Source: Nemophila menziesii (Eukaryota > Streptophyta > Magnoliopsida > Boraginales > Hydrophyllaceae). Taken from it: a stretch of 64,000 nucleotides of DNA. Under the pieces are notes generated by a model that made no database searches, was not told the origin of the DNA, and saw only the letters and a program-made list of their open reading frames with translations. Shown piece by piece: positions 1 to 11,500 of the stretch. Position numbers and translations under genes: made by a program. How positions within the stretch are numbered: position 1 is the stretch's first letter; each line of letters opens with the position of its first letter. The stretch spans positions 20,593,499 to 20,657,498 of the forward strand of contig JARWIR010000016.1 in NCBI GenBank assembly GCA_029959085.1, in the 5' to 3' direction.

Positions 1-2
1 AA

Positions 3-104
3 CAGAGGGTGGACGAATTAAGTGAAAGGGTTGACTTTCTACTGGTAAAAAACATATACAGTGAAGACGAAGCCGGTGTAGGAGGCACTCATCTAGGAAA
101 ATGA
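3..104 (+). CDS. 3' tail of an unidentified gene (partial)
   Basis: An open frame enters from the left edge and ends at TGA 102-104, giving 33 residues that start QRVDELSERVDFLL and end GGTHLGK. The tail is hydrophilic with a weak heptad pattern. The next few hundred bases are T-rich and untranslated in character, which fits a 3' UTR. No family is recognised. It could equally be a chance frame. Confidence 0.3.
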   Translation, partial: QRVDELSERVDFLLVKNIYSEDEAGVGGTHLGK

Positions 105-680
105 ATCTGGGAGATTCAGTTCATCTAATGTTGATGCTGGTGCTGGTGGATGTTTTTGTTTTTTCGGTGTTGATGTTTAGTGTTTGTAATGAACTATAAT
201 CTTTTGTGTTGGTTTTGTTAACCCATAGTGTTGGGTTAGTGTTGTTTAGGTAAAAACTTGGACTGTGGTGGTTTTTGTGATTTAAAACAAACATTGTAAC
301 CTTAATAATCTATCTATCTTAAACTGAATCCTTTTAAGTATCATATGCATGAGTTTCTTCCATGTAGATTCCAAATTAAATCATATAACTATCAAACTTT
401 CTAAGGAACTTAGTATTTGAATGCTTAAGTTACAAAACATATTGAATACGAATAATAAACTATCTTAATTATGTAAGTACTCCAACTCCAATATAATTAG
501 AGCAACATATTCCAAAATTGTGTAACTTAAATAAGTCATCCAGGTTTAGGTTTAAGGCGAACATCACAAGCAAAATATCTATACAAACACTACACGTAAT
601 ATATTTTAAAATATAATAACCAAAAGTCAAACCTATCAAATCAGCACACACATCTTATCTCCAAGCAACCACCACCGCTC
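105..680. other. AT-rich non-coding stretch
   Basis: Probably 3' UTR of the left-edge frame followed by intergenic DNA. I see no RNA gene, repeat or convincing ORF here. Confidence 0.4.
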
Positions 681-690
681 TATAAAAAGG
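681..690 (+). promoter_or_regulatory. TATA box of a small candidate gene
   Basis: TATAAAAAGG lies about 100 bases upstream of an ATGATG followed at once by a consensus splice donor GTAAGT (788). Position and sequence are typical of a plant TATA element, but no transcript evidence is available. Confidence 0.4.
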
Positions 691-781
691 AGGTACCTTC
701 GTTATCTCCATTATAAAAAATACCAACGCTTCTTTCACTTACCTTCTCCTAAAGACGACGTTCAGCCTTCTTACAAGCACT

Positions 782-975
782 ATGATGGTAAGTTTGCATG
801 CATAAATTAAATAAAGTTTTTGTTTTCTATGTCCTCTAATAACTTCTTCCTATTTTTTTGAAAGTTCTATGAAATGTCTGTAGAATCCTCAAGGTCTTCT
901 AACATATCAGACAACGTAATATGTTTGGGTGACTCCGCGAACGTGGATGATGACAACATAGATCTCTGGTACTAA
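782..975 (+). CDS. Possible two-exon micro-protein gene
   Basis: Exon 1 would be only ATGATG (782-787), followed by donor GTAAGT. A T-rich tract ends at AG 863-864, and exon 2 (865-975) continues in the same phase to TAA 973-975. The product would be about 39 residues, acidic, with the segment DSANVDDDNIDLW near its end. A TATA box sits 100 bases upstream, and an AATAAA-like string follows near 1045. No family is recognised. Support is only the coincidence of TATA, donor, acceptor and phase. It may be the decayed 5' end of a larger gene. Confidence 0.25.
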
Positions 976-2565
976 GAAATTTTTTGTTCACAACTAAGGT
1001 GTGGGAAACAATGAAAAATTAGATGCTGCCTGTTCTTCCTTCACAATAAAAATAACAAACTTCATTATGAATGTCCAAGACATAGATACGTTATGTTTTG
1101 TAGGCCTTACAGTGTTATGATGCAAAACCTACATTCTCCTCTTCTTGCTCGACGATCCTGGAAAAACAAAATAATCATCATGCTGATTGGGGTAAAATTA
1201 ATCTTGTTTGGACACATTTGCATACATGGATAAACAGTTTATTTGAGTAAGCATCGAATGACACAGCTATTATGGTTGGGTTGTTTTTATATGTTTTGTA
1301 GTAGTTGATGTTCCACATTTTGGATTATTAAGGGTTATATATAGAAATTTTAATTGTATAGTGTGTAATGCACGTAATACTAGGGATTTATATATATGAA
1401 TATTTTTTATTGGTAAGCATCTAGTACGGATAAGTATTAGTAATTTTATCAAGAAATTAATTAAATGTTGGTTGGTTAATGTAAACACTTACATTTACGT
1501 ATTTTTCCATTTAGGGTATGTTGAACGTTGAATGTTGATATTTTGTTCTGCAACCTTAATAAATGGTCAACGAACCCCCACGTGCTTGGATACTACTGTA
1601 ATAAAAATATTAGTTATTAAAAAAAATTCTAAATGATATCATCCCATTAATATTTTACAGTCTTTTTCTCCCAACTTGTCAATTCATGTGGGTAAGGAAA
1701 ATAAAGATGTTGGAATTGACAATAATACGAAACCCACACACCACCCCTTAGCCATAGGTGCATTAATTTATTTCTTCCCCAAGCATCGTCTTCCCCGCAT
1801 CATCGTCTCACTGTACATATTTTTTCAAGCTAACAAAAATGGAAAACTCAAAGATATCTAAACATATTATATAGGAAATACCCAGTTCTTCATTAAGAAT
1901 TATATTTTATACATTGGTGAAAAAAACCAACTACATTATTTCAAAGCAACAATAACCACCAAAACTAACAACAGCAAACATATTATTTTTAGAACTATTT
2001 GGTACTCTTGTATTGATTAGGTTAGTTCTAACTGACTTCTTGGTTGATCTTCGTAGGAAGCACCCCCTGTGGTTGAGGACTCACCAACGTGTGAATTAGA
2101 TACTTCTTCGCCCATTAGAAGGCACTATATCCAAAATCCATATATTTTTCAAAAAACGTAGAGCGTGCCATAATTATTGGTGTGGTAAGTTTGTGTGATT
2201 TTTGGATCCAAATCGTTTGGTGGGTTGCAACGGAATTTTACTCAAGCAACGAACATCGAACCTTTGCTTCTTTTTCTCCAAGACATGTTCAACCTTCGGG
2301 TATGTGATTCCAAATAATAATATTTTGAATGGAGTGTTGCTTTTATTATATAGAAGGAAAATAATATAGTCGTTTCTTATACTATTATATGTATTATATA
2401 TATGTACTATGTATATATAACTCCTTAAATATTTGTATAAATTTATTGTAAATTGTATGTGTTCCACCTATCCCACTACACACACACCAACCCCCACACG
2501 CCCCACCGCGCAAGACCCTTTTGTAATCTGTAACACCTTTTTTTATTGATGGGTCGGTCAGTCCT
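976..2565. other. AT-rich intergenic stretch
   Basis: Short open frames of 60-100 codons occur on both strands but lack start context, family resemblance and conserved features. A TA-dinucleotide-rich tract is present near 2390-2420. Nothing else is supportable. Confidence 0.4.
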
Positions 2566-3030
2566 TTGTCATTCATCTTCCCCTTCCTTCAACTTCAACC
2601 CATATCAAATTGCCTAAAACACAACTCAATACTAAATTTTCATATTGAAATAAAGACCGCTAATTCAAATCAGTTTGTTCCAAAATTTTCAAAAACATAT
2701 AACCTGCCTAAAAATTCAAGGCGAGGTAGAGTTATAAAAAAAGCCACCCCTAACAGGTGTTCTCAAATCAACAACCGAAACCCACCACTAAAAGGCTTTC
2801 CCAAATCAAAAAACAATGTAAAGGAGGGATCTCATCATAAAGGAAGTTTTGTAGAGAACCTAATAGATAGAACGATGATACTGAAAGCTGTGAAGAATGT
2901 CTTGGAAAGCAGTCAACGTATCCAAATTATGTTAGAGGTAATTGATCAAAGTTTGTTCAAGATTGAAGAGAGTGCATCAGTAAATGATGAAACCCGAGTA
3001 CACAATTATACACAGTACAAGTTCATATAA
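2566..3030 (+). CDS. Unidentified 154-residue ORF
   Basis: This is the longest open frame of the left arm outside the receptor gene, ATG 2566 to a stop at 3028-3030. The product is basic and Asn/Lys/Ser-rich in its first two thirds. It ends in a more helical segment (about residues 100-140: ENLIDRTMILKAVKNVLESS and following) that could form an amphipathic helix or coiled coil. I recognise no domain. TA-rich DNA lies upstream and a T-rich tail downstream. It could be a lineage-specific gene, an exon of a decayed gene or chance. Confidence 0.3.
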   Translation: MSFIFPFLQLQPISNCLKHNSILNFHIEIKTANSNQFVPKFSKTYNLPKNSRRGRVIKKATPNRCSQINNRNPPLKGFPKSKNNVKEGSHHKGSFVENLIDRTMILKAVKNVLESSQRIQIMLEVIDQSLFKIEESASVNDETRVHNYTQYKFI

Positions 3031-3625
3031 GAGATTTAAGATTAGTTGATGTCGGATATGATTTTTTTTAGTATGGGTTTGATGTTTGAGATGTACAGTG
3101 ATTTTTATTAAACTTGTTAACATAATTCTCATTTATTATTTCAATTATGTTTGGTGTTTGATGTTTCTGTTTCTTGTCTCTCTCTCTCAATGTTAGCCCA
3201 GAAATATTACAAACATTTTCTTTACGTGTTACGTAGTGCGATGCACATGAGTAAATACTTATCCCAACCCCATTTTATATATCTGGTCTGCTTTGTGAAA
3301 CGTCGTTTTTTGCTCACACTAATAATTCACCAAGAAATATATTCAGCGTATAAAACAATAAGACAAGTAATACAAACAAGTCGAAATCCACTACTACGTT
3401 TATCCAATTTGAAATGATACATCAAATAATCCAGCATTAACATACATATATCATCAAAAAAACTACACTAAAATACATAGTAACATCACCATCAAAAAAC
3501 ATCAAACATAAAATACAAAATACTTTACACACAGTCTGTCATAATCACTATACAACCAAACTTTAATTTCTTCAATAAAGTAGCGTAGGGAATTATATAA
3601 AGACCTAAATAACAATTGGGCCAGT
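3031..3625. other. Non-coding gap
   Basis: T-rich then A-rich DNA between the 154-codon ORF and the 3' end of the minus-strand Ulp1-like pseudogene. The 88-codon frame at 3151-3417 has no recognisable content. Confidence 0.4.
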
Positions 3626-6176
3626 TCAAACCTCTTTGCTGCGGATTCCTCTTTTCCCTAATTGATTTTTCATCCATGTGTGTCTCGTCATAGTACACAC
3701 ATGAACAGCACAGTCGACGGTTTTACCTTGGACAGGTATCCAATCAGGAAAGTCAAGTTTCATAAACTGTAGTTTAGCGAGTGTCTCCAATTGATCTACA
3801 TCATTCAGCCACTTCTGCAATCTTGCAACCTAAAGATACAAGACGAACTCATTGATCAATACCAAACAAACAAGATTCCCAAATCATTGAACAATGCTAT
3901 AATGCATTTACCACCCGGTAACATTATCTCAAATATGATTTACGGGGTGGGTTGCATGGAAATGTAGAATCACAAAAGTATATCTCCAAACACTTACAAT
4001 CAAATTTTTAGGCATTTAGACCCACATGTACTAGGACATAAATCTATACAAAACAAAAAATAGTTAATCAAGAGTCTTTCCACTAATTAAACTTACGAAT
4101 AAAACTAAAGTTCAAAAGCAATATGGGATATGGATACCCATTCAACATCACTTATTTCACCGTTGAATCGTATTAGATCATAGTATGTATGGCTATTATG
4201 TTCCAAGGTTTTCATTTTATTTACTAAATAAGTCTGTGTTGTCAAACAAAACAAAAATAACCATTCAATGATAATCCATAACATGGTGTCGTTATTATCT
4301 TATCAACATGTACAGCAAAATAAGTGGACATGAACCAGTGCTTGCATTTGGGATCAATTCGCCTTGTCTCCCCACACAACAGCTGTGCACACAAATCAAT
4401 CACCTAAAACAAAATAAATGTATTAAGTATTTACAAATTCTGCAAAAAAATTCAACTCACGAGTACTAACGTAATCACCGCTATATAACTTAACATAGTG
4501 TTAAGAAGATGAACAAACTTACATCAGCAGATACAAAAATTCTGGGTGTTACAAGATTCCTCATCTCCTTTCGATTCAAATTAAATCTTGGATACGAAAT
4601 AGCCACATCACTATATATACAATAGTTAATCATTAACACCACAACTTAAAGTTAAGGGACTAGGAAAAGGTAAACTAAATTAACCGATAACAGCAGATCG
4701 GATTGCATGTATTTTTACCTGGCGGGAGGTCTTGGGTCAAGCAAATAATTACACCTTGTCATCAGTGTCTAATACACGTGAATATTTAGACCATCTTTTA
4801 TCAGGACCTCTATGAATAGCATATTGCTTAACACGAGACTTACTTGACACCACTTGCGAAGCACGTTTACCCCTACTCGAACGTACAACTTTAGAGTGAC
4901 CCACGTCCAAGCCCATAGGAGAATGAGGAACTGTCCCCATGCTAGTCTGGACAGGAGGAATTTGTGTTGCTTTGAGCATTTCCACATCTCCTACAACCCT
5001 AGAATCGGCCTCCACGGCAAATTTACTTAATAAATCTCAACCAATATATCTTATAGGATCTGTAACCTACCCTTACACTTACTCTTACCACTAACAGCTT
5101 TGGCTATCTTCTACATAAACCCCTTTAACTCGTCAAAGAATTCTCTACCAACAACCACTTGATCACAACATTTAGTTATACCAAATTTTGTATTTCTCGA
5201 CTTCGTAGGGTTTTTGACACATATTCCAAACTATCCTTCATTAATTCTTCTTCATGTGACACCTCTATTGCATCTTATTCTATATCTTCCTCCAACTCCA
5301 TCTCAATATATCTACACTTTTCATAGTTCTCTCCTCCCCCCACCTGTTCAGCTCTCTCAGTTTCTTAGAACGTATTGTAGGTATGCCAAATTCGGCAGAA
5401 CGACATATCTAATGGTACATGTACATAAATTTTCAAACGCTAAACGTTCTGAAGGAATAAAACCTACACAAGAAGTCAATCAAGTCCTTAAATACAATTA
5501 TTATCAATTAAAACACACTAATACCACTAAAAGACAATAAATAAGTAATACATTGCCAAAAAACATCTTAGATACCTGTAAAACGTAAACACAACCAACG
5601 AAGTACTTCGATTGAACATCAAGGGTATCCGATGTAAAGGCTTATATTCCTTTGCAAATTTGGTCATAAAGAAAATGTGACCAATTAAATGTAGGTATTA
5701 GTTCAACGTCCTTACCGACATAAAAATAAGACATGTTAATGTCGTGGACATTAGGTGCACATAAGAAGTTGCCTAATATATACAACATGAACAAAATGCT
5801 AAACAAATATCCATGGGTTTTACAAGCATAAAATATCTGTTCTAGAAATAACAAACAAACTGAATTTCCCTTAACAAAATACCCACTAAAATCATCCTCT
5901 AAGGCCCTAACTTTGGTGTACGCAACACCTTGTAAGGGGGTAAAGGGTCATCCATAGGTATACCTAAAACCCTATGCACATCTAAATACAAAAATTTAAG
6001 GGAACTTCCCTGGAGGTTAAATGTATTGCTTTTAGGGTCGAACACGTCAACAATGAATTTACATACATCAATTTTTTGGTGGGTCTTTAGGAAATCCAGC
6101 AATCCGCCAAAGTCCATCTCTATGACCGTCTTTCTTTGCGCGGGAGTTAATTTTTTGTAAGTTTGTGCACTTTTCT
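3626..6176 (-). pseudogene. Decayed plant-mobile-domain (DUF1985-like) / Ulp1 C48 protease gene
   Basis: Read on the minus strand, several exons of the plant DUF1985-Ulp1 family follow in order. At about 6176-5899 comes LTPAQRKTVIEMDFGGLLDF and the adjoining PMD-like segment. At about 5897-5577 come YFVKGNSVCLLFLEQIF, the LYILGNFLCAPN box, NWSHFLYDQICKGI and then YFVGCVYVLQ before a donor. A charged linker lies at 5015-4749. Exon ends such as VSADV/GTAAGT (about 4524) and acceptor/VIDLCAQLL (about 4404) are plausible. The last exon (about 3832-3626) holds the protease Cys box VDCAVHVC. Damage seen: TAA at 5642-5644 between ICKGI and AFTSDTLD, TAG at 5111-5113, a frame change near 5900 and another near 4760. 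I could not find the catalytic His/Asp exon. Such genes are often carried by Mutator-like elements (family knowledge). No TIRs were found here. Confidence 0.7.
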
Positions 6177-8460
6177 AGTGACACCTTAGTAACAAGTTTC
6201 ATCTATATTAAAACATTAATTGAATAAAAATTAACCAAGTTTAAATAGAAATAAGAGTTTCTTAATTAATTACAATTCCTACATAGACATGTTGGAGCCA
6301 TTTATTGTGTAGTTATGTTTCATTGCATAAGTTATTATAATATCAAGTTTTAATTCCTATTACAGCCACCTTTTTTCAAATGAAGTATGTCACAAATTTG
6401 AAACTAATTTAATCAAATAAGGCATTAACCTGTTACAGATGTAAATACAAGAACATAAAACATGTATTTTTTCGAAAATACCTCACCAAACAATCAATTA
6501 AGATTTCCATTACACTAAAAAAATTAACTCAATTGTAATATAATCTCAATAACCACCTAATTAAATATACCATTGGAATCATCAAGGACATTTTCATAGA
6601 TAAGACACTATATTATTACCACCAACCATATAAAACAACTGATCAACACCCCCCATTTCCTAACAATAATTAATTCATAAAAAACGAGTACAACAATTTA
6701 ATTTCTATATCATTTTCTAGTCAACGGGTATACGACAAATTTTTAGAAGAAACCGATAAAATAGGACTACTAGGGCGGGGCATCAAATTGAACATCCAAT
6801 GTATTTATCCATTAACCCAACTAAACATTTGATATCAAAACAACTCTACATATCGTATTACTCTCCTCATCCTCCCCTCCACCTTTTCTTGGCTGACTTT
6901 TCTTTCAGTTTTTTGTTGTCTGTAAACAATAAAAGTATCATCGTAGATTAACATCCAATCGGAAGGTAGATTAAAATACGCCTCCATTGTAGCATTCCTA
7001 TCCAAATGCACGTAGGGGTACTTTCCACCAAATTTGTGCGCCATACATTGCCTAATTAAAAAAATGAAAGAAATTACAAAATATATCAATACTTACTTAA
7101 TTCATGAAACAACAATTATGCCACCGCCTCCGCCATACTTACGCGTAGAATTCAGATGCATTTGATGGTTCTGAAAACCCTCGTCACGGGCTCACAGTGG
7201 ATCCTTGTGCTCCTCTACCACCAACATTAAAACAATGGGTTAATCCCTAATATAAGTAGCTACTCTACCCTTAAATGTATTTCTCTACACCCATAAAACG
7301 AATACACTTACCCTTTGCTACTGGCACGCTTTCCACGGTTGTTAGATATTTTGTATAAATTCTTAAGTGTTCTTCTGATATGATAAAATCATCGAAATCG
7401 TTTGTAAAATTAAAAGTAGGTTTGTTAAACAGTAGTATTGTTCTTCTTGCTTACTTCAATGGCGATGGAATGTTCGAATGAGGAAGGCGAAAAGGCAGGT
7501 GGGCAAGCAACAGAACATATTCAAAACTATGTATGCGTGACACGTGTCTTTATTGATTTTTGATACATTGTTTAGTCTTTGGTCTTGTTATAACAAATAT
7601 ATACATTGAAACAATACTTAAAACGGCATTAAAAAATAAGGGTAGAACAAAAATTAACAAAAGAGGTCCAAGGATAATATAGTAAGATAATCAAGAACAA
7701 AAACATCTGATTCCAAAAGTACCTTTAAGGGGATGTTTGTTTGCACTTAATGATATCTTAATCTGGTTCATTAAGACACTAGATCAATCAGACTGTTTGT
7801 TTTTTCTGGCCAATCTGAATGCCTCTTAATTGGTCTGTAGTCTGAATCATTCAGACACGGACTCTTAACAGAATAAGTTCTATTCAGCACTTATTACTTA
7901 AAAAAACGCACCACAATCAACCTTGAGCCTCATAAATTTCTGTTAATTCTAAGGGCATGTGAGTAATTTGCTATTTTTTTTTATTACATGTATACATACA
8001 ACATATGTATGGAAGACTGACTCTGATCAATATGACTCCGAGTCAAAATGGCTCTCTCATGTACTATAAAAAAAAAAGAAAAAAAAAAGACTGACTCTGA
8101 TGTAAGCACATGAAAAAAAAAAAAAAAAGAATATGAACTATCATTGATTCATTATGATGGTTAAAGTATTAAAAATATTATTATATCAAAATTTTCATGA
8201 ATCTAAACTAAAAATCAATGGTTTAAGTTGATGACTCTTAGATGTTTAAAAATAATATGAGTAATAAATTCTTACTAAAAGAAAAATACAAATCAAGCAC
8301 AAGTATTTCCTTTTCCATTTAAATATTTTAAAATTAATTGATGGTTGGTGAGTAACGTTGACAATTTAGATCTATGTGGAAATGAGGATTCCAACATTAT
8401 AATCACCATCTTTATCTTCATTTTTATATTTTCAGTGACTGGCCTTCACACACCAGTTAT
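6177..8460. other. Upstream/intergenic DNA, mostly featureless
   Basis: AT-rich sequence between the Ulp1-like pseudogene and NLR1. An 84-codon minus-strand frame (6835-7089) and a 34-codon plus-strand frame (7459-7563, starting MAMECSNEEGEKAGG) are open but unrecognised. Long A runs occur near 8067-8092 and 8112-8130. The last 60 bases resemble the NLR2 upstream DNA and are probably NLR1 5' UTR. Confidence 0.4.
7733..7915. repeat. Possible hAT-type MITE fragment
   Basis: The stretch begins GGGGATGTTTGTTTGC and is filled with CATTCAGAC / TCTGAAT / CTTAAT motifs, a composition I associate with small hAT-like repeats of dicots. The opposite terminal repeat and a target duplication are not visible, so it is at best truncated. 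Confidence 0.25.
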
Positions 8461-8475
8461 ATGCATTACTTGTAG
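8461..8475 (+). promoter_or_regulatory. Upstream mini-ORF in the NLR1 leader
   Basis: ATG CAT TAC TTG TAG lies 30 bases before, and out of frame with, the NLR1 start at 8505. The same site in NLR2 (29902) reads ATG CAT TAT TTG TAC, which is open and in frame with the receptor. The mini-ORF could damp translation of NLR1, but that is inference. Confidence 0.4.
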
Positions 8476-8504
8476 CCAAGATCGAAAAAGAAAAGAGTTG
8501 GAGT

Positions 8505-11500
8505 ATGGAGAATGAGAGGGATGAGAGGAAGACCTGTCTCGCTCATCTTAATGCTGTCTTTGAACATCTTGATGCAAATGAAAGGTTTGATAATCTTAAC
8601 ACCCTTATAGCAACAGTTATGGATCCTCATCCTTCTCAAGTGCTCTCTGAATTAGACTTTATAGTAAAGGAGCTTGAATGCATAATCTCCATTTTCGATC
8701 TCAAGAAAATGGATAAAAACATGGCTCTTGAACTATTTAATATCATGGACATCAACATGGTTTGGAAATATAGCACGTGGTTGAAAAGGTACAGAGGTAT
8801 TTTCGAAGAATGGAGAAAGCCATCGCCCAAACACTACCCAAAGACCGGTGAGCATGGATATGTTGACCATCTTGTGGAGTATCTAGAGCTGATGCTAGTG
8901 AAAGCCAAGGCTGATCATTCGTATGGCCCCTTGATGGTGTTTGTGTTAAGGATTCAAAGGATGTTTCAGTTAGTAACTGTTCATCTCTTTGAGATCCCAG
9001 GGCGGCGCAAGAAGGATGTGGATTTCAAAATCCTCATGGAAGGTATTACAGATCTAGCGTATGACACAGAATATGGCATTGATTTATTTCTTGTTAGAGA
9101 AATTCCTATATGGTACAGTGTCTTCTGGCTTCAAGAAATTGAAAATGTTTTGAAACAGAAACTTGGGCAATTGAATGTAAAATCTGGTGACGCGAAGCTA
9201 ATTATTAGAGAAATCCAAGACGAAACACGGCAGTTAAATAAGATAATCGCCATTCTGAATAACAACACTGAAATGGACGAGAAACTCGATGAAATCTTGG
9301 AGGCTGTTAGGTATAGTTTTGGCATGTCTACGTTCGGTTTTGTTTCATCTTATAAAGAAAGGAAGAAAGAGGTGTTTGTTCAACTTCTACTCAATGCATT
9401 TAATCATTCATATTATAAGAATGAAAAGAAACGAGTGTATAATGATGATAAGAGAGTGTTTCTCAGTCATCTGAGCGAGGAAGCTTTGAAGAAATTGGTC
9501 CAAGATCTTTTCGCTTATAGAAGATTCTTTATCATCTTAAAAGATGTGGATGACATTCAAGATTTAGAAGACATAAGAAAAATTGTAGGGGATTATGGCA
9601 GCATTTTACTAACCACTCATTCCCCGGAATTGGTTGCGTATTGTGATAGCGGATCTCAAGAGAATCTCTTCATCAATAACATGTGTAGAGACCATACAAA
9701 ACCAACAATTGATGAGGATGTGTTGGGTTTCGAGAAAGAGACAGAAAGTATGCTTCATAAGCTTATGGAAGAACCGAAACAACTGCGTATTATCTCAATT
9801 GTTGGAATGGCAGGACAAGGTAAGACGACCCTCGCAAAGAAACTCTACAACGATCTTTCTGTCACTATTTATTTTGACACTCGAGCATGGGGATGTGTAT
9901 CTCAAGAATACTCAAAGAGGGAGTTATTGCTAGAGCTTTTAAGTCAACTTTCTGATGCAATGCATCTGGAAAATGATCAAGAACTAGATGAGAGACTTTA
10001 TCAAAGTCTCATGGGACAGAGGTTTCTTATTGTGCTTGATGATATATGGAGTACTCAAGCATGGAATGATTTAAGGAGATGTTTCCCTAATCAGAATAAT
10101 GGGAGTAGGATCATATTTACTACCAGACAACAAAGATTAGCATTCGAAGCTCAAGCTCATAGCATGATACAACCTCTTAAACCACTCTCTAATGATGATA
10201 GTTGGGCATTGCTACAAAAGAAGCTCTTTCAGACAGAAAGTTTCCCTGATGAACTGCTCGGTATTGGAAGGGAAATTGCAAATTGTTGTAAAGGGTTACC
10301 TCTTTCAGTTGTTTTGACAGCTGGGCTTCTCGCAAAGTTGGATAAAAGAATAGATGTGTGGACAGAGTTTTCAAGAAATTTAAGTTCACACATACTCAAG
10401 GATGCAAAAGCAGAAGACATAGGTATTGTTGAGCTGAGTTACAAAAACTTACCAGATCCTTTAAAGCCATGTTTTCTATATATTGGAGCATTCTTAGAGA
10501 ATAGAGAAGTTCCAATAAAGAAATTGATAAGACTGTGGGTCGCTGAAGGTTTTATCAAACATTCGGACTCCAAGAGCTTAGAATATGTTGCAGAGGATTA
10601 CTTGGCAGATCTTATTGGAAGAAGCATGGTAATTGTTGCTCAAGAGAAGTCAAATGGTGGTGTAAAAACTTGCCGTGTCCATGATATCCTTCGTGAGTTT
10701 GCCTTGACTAAAGCTTCACAAGACAATTTTTTTCACCAAATACAAGAATCTGACGAGCAATTAAATCCTGATTCAGAACCTATAACACCTTATAGCGCCA
10801 AAAGAGAAAAACATATCTTCCAGCCAAAACGTACAATGTTTTATAGACGTTGGCTCGCTAATTTTTCCAAAAGCAATCTTTTTTCTAAGTTGAGAGCTAA
10901 TCCTAAGTCATCTAGTTCCTCAAAACCCATAGCTGAGCCCCAATCTTCTTGTTCCCCAAACTCCATAACATATAACCAGCGTCGCCTATGTGTTTATTCC
11001 AAGAGCAATCGTTTCTTTAACTTGAGAGCTGAGCCTTTTGGTCCACATGTCCGATCATTGCTTCTTTTTGCTGGTAGTGAAATGTTTCCGAGCTATTCAT
11101 CTGACATCTCGTTCATTTTCCGTAACTTTAAGCTTCTCAAAATATTAAATTTGGAAGATATCAACATTGGAAATTCTTTCAAAGAGATTGACGTGCTTCT
11201 TCATTTAAGATACTTAGCAGTTCAAGGAACCATGGTTTCAGTTCCATCATCCATAGAGAACCTCTTGCACCTTGAAACATGTAGTGTCAAATCGCTAGAA
11301 GATAAAGTTATTGAGGTACCGGATTCTATATGGAATATAATAAGTTTAAGGCATTTGCATATCAATTGCCGGGCTTCTTTTGATATGGAGCCCCATAGAC
11401 TTGAGAACTCCTTTGTGCTAGATAATCTCCAAACTCTTTCCACACCGTCTCTTGCATATGGAGATGATATGGAGAAGATATTGAGAAAGCTACGAGGCAT

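Noticed and set aside
5214..5540. Plus-strand ORF of 108 codons
   Set aside because: It overlaps conserved minus-strand exons of the Ulp1-like pseudogene and has no recognisable content.
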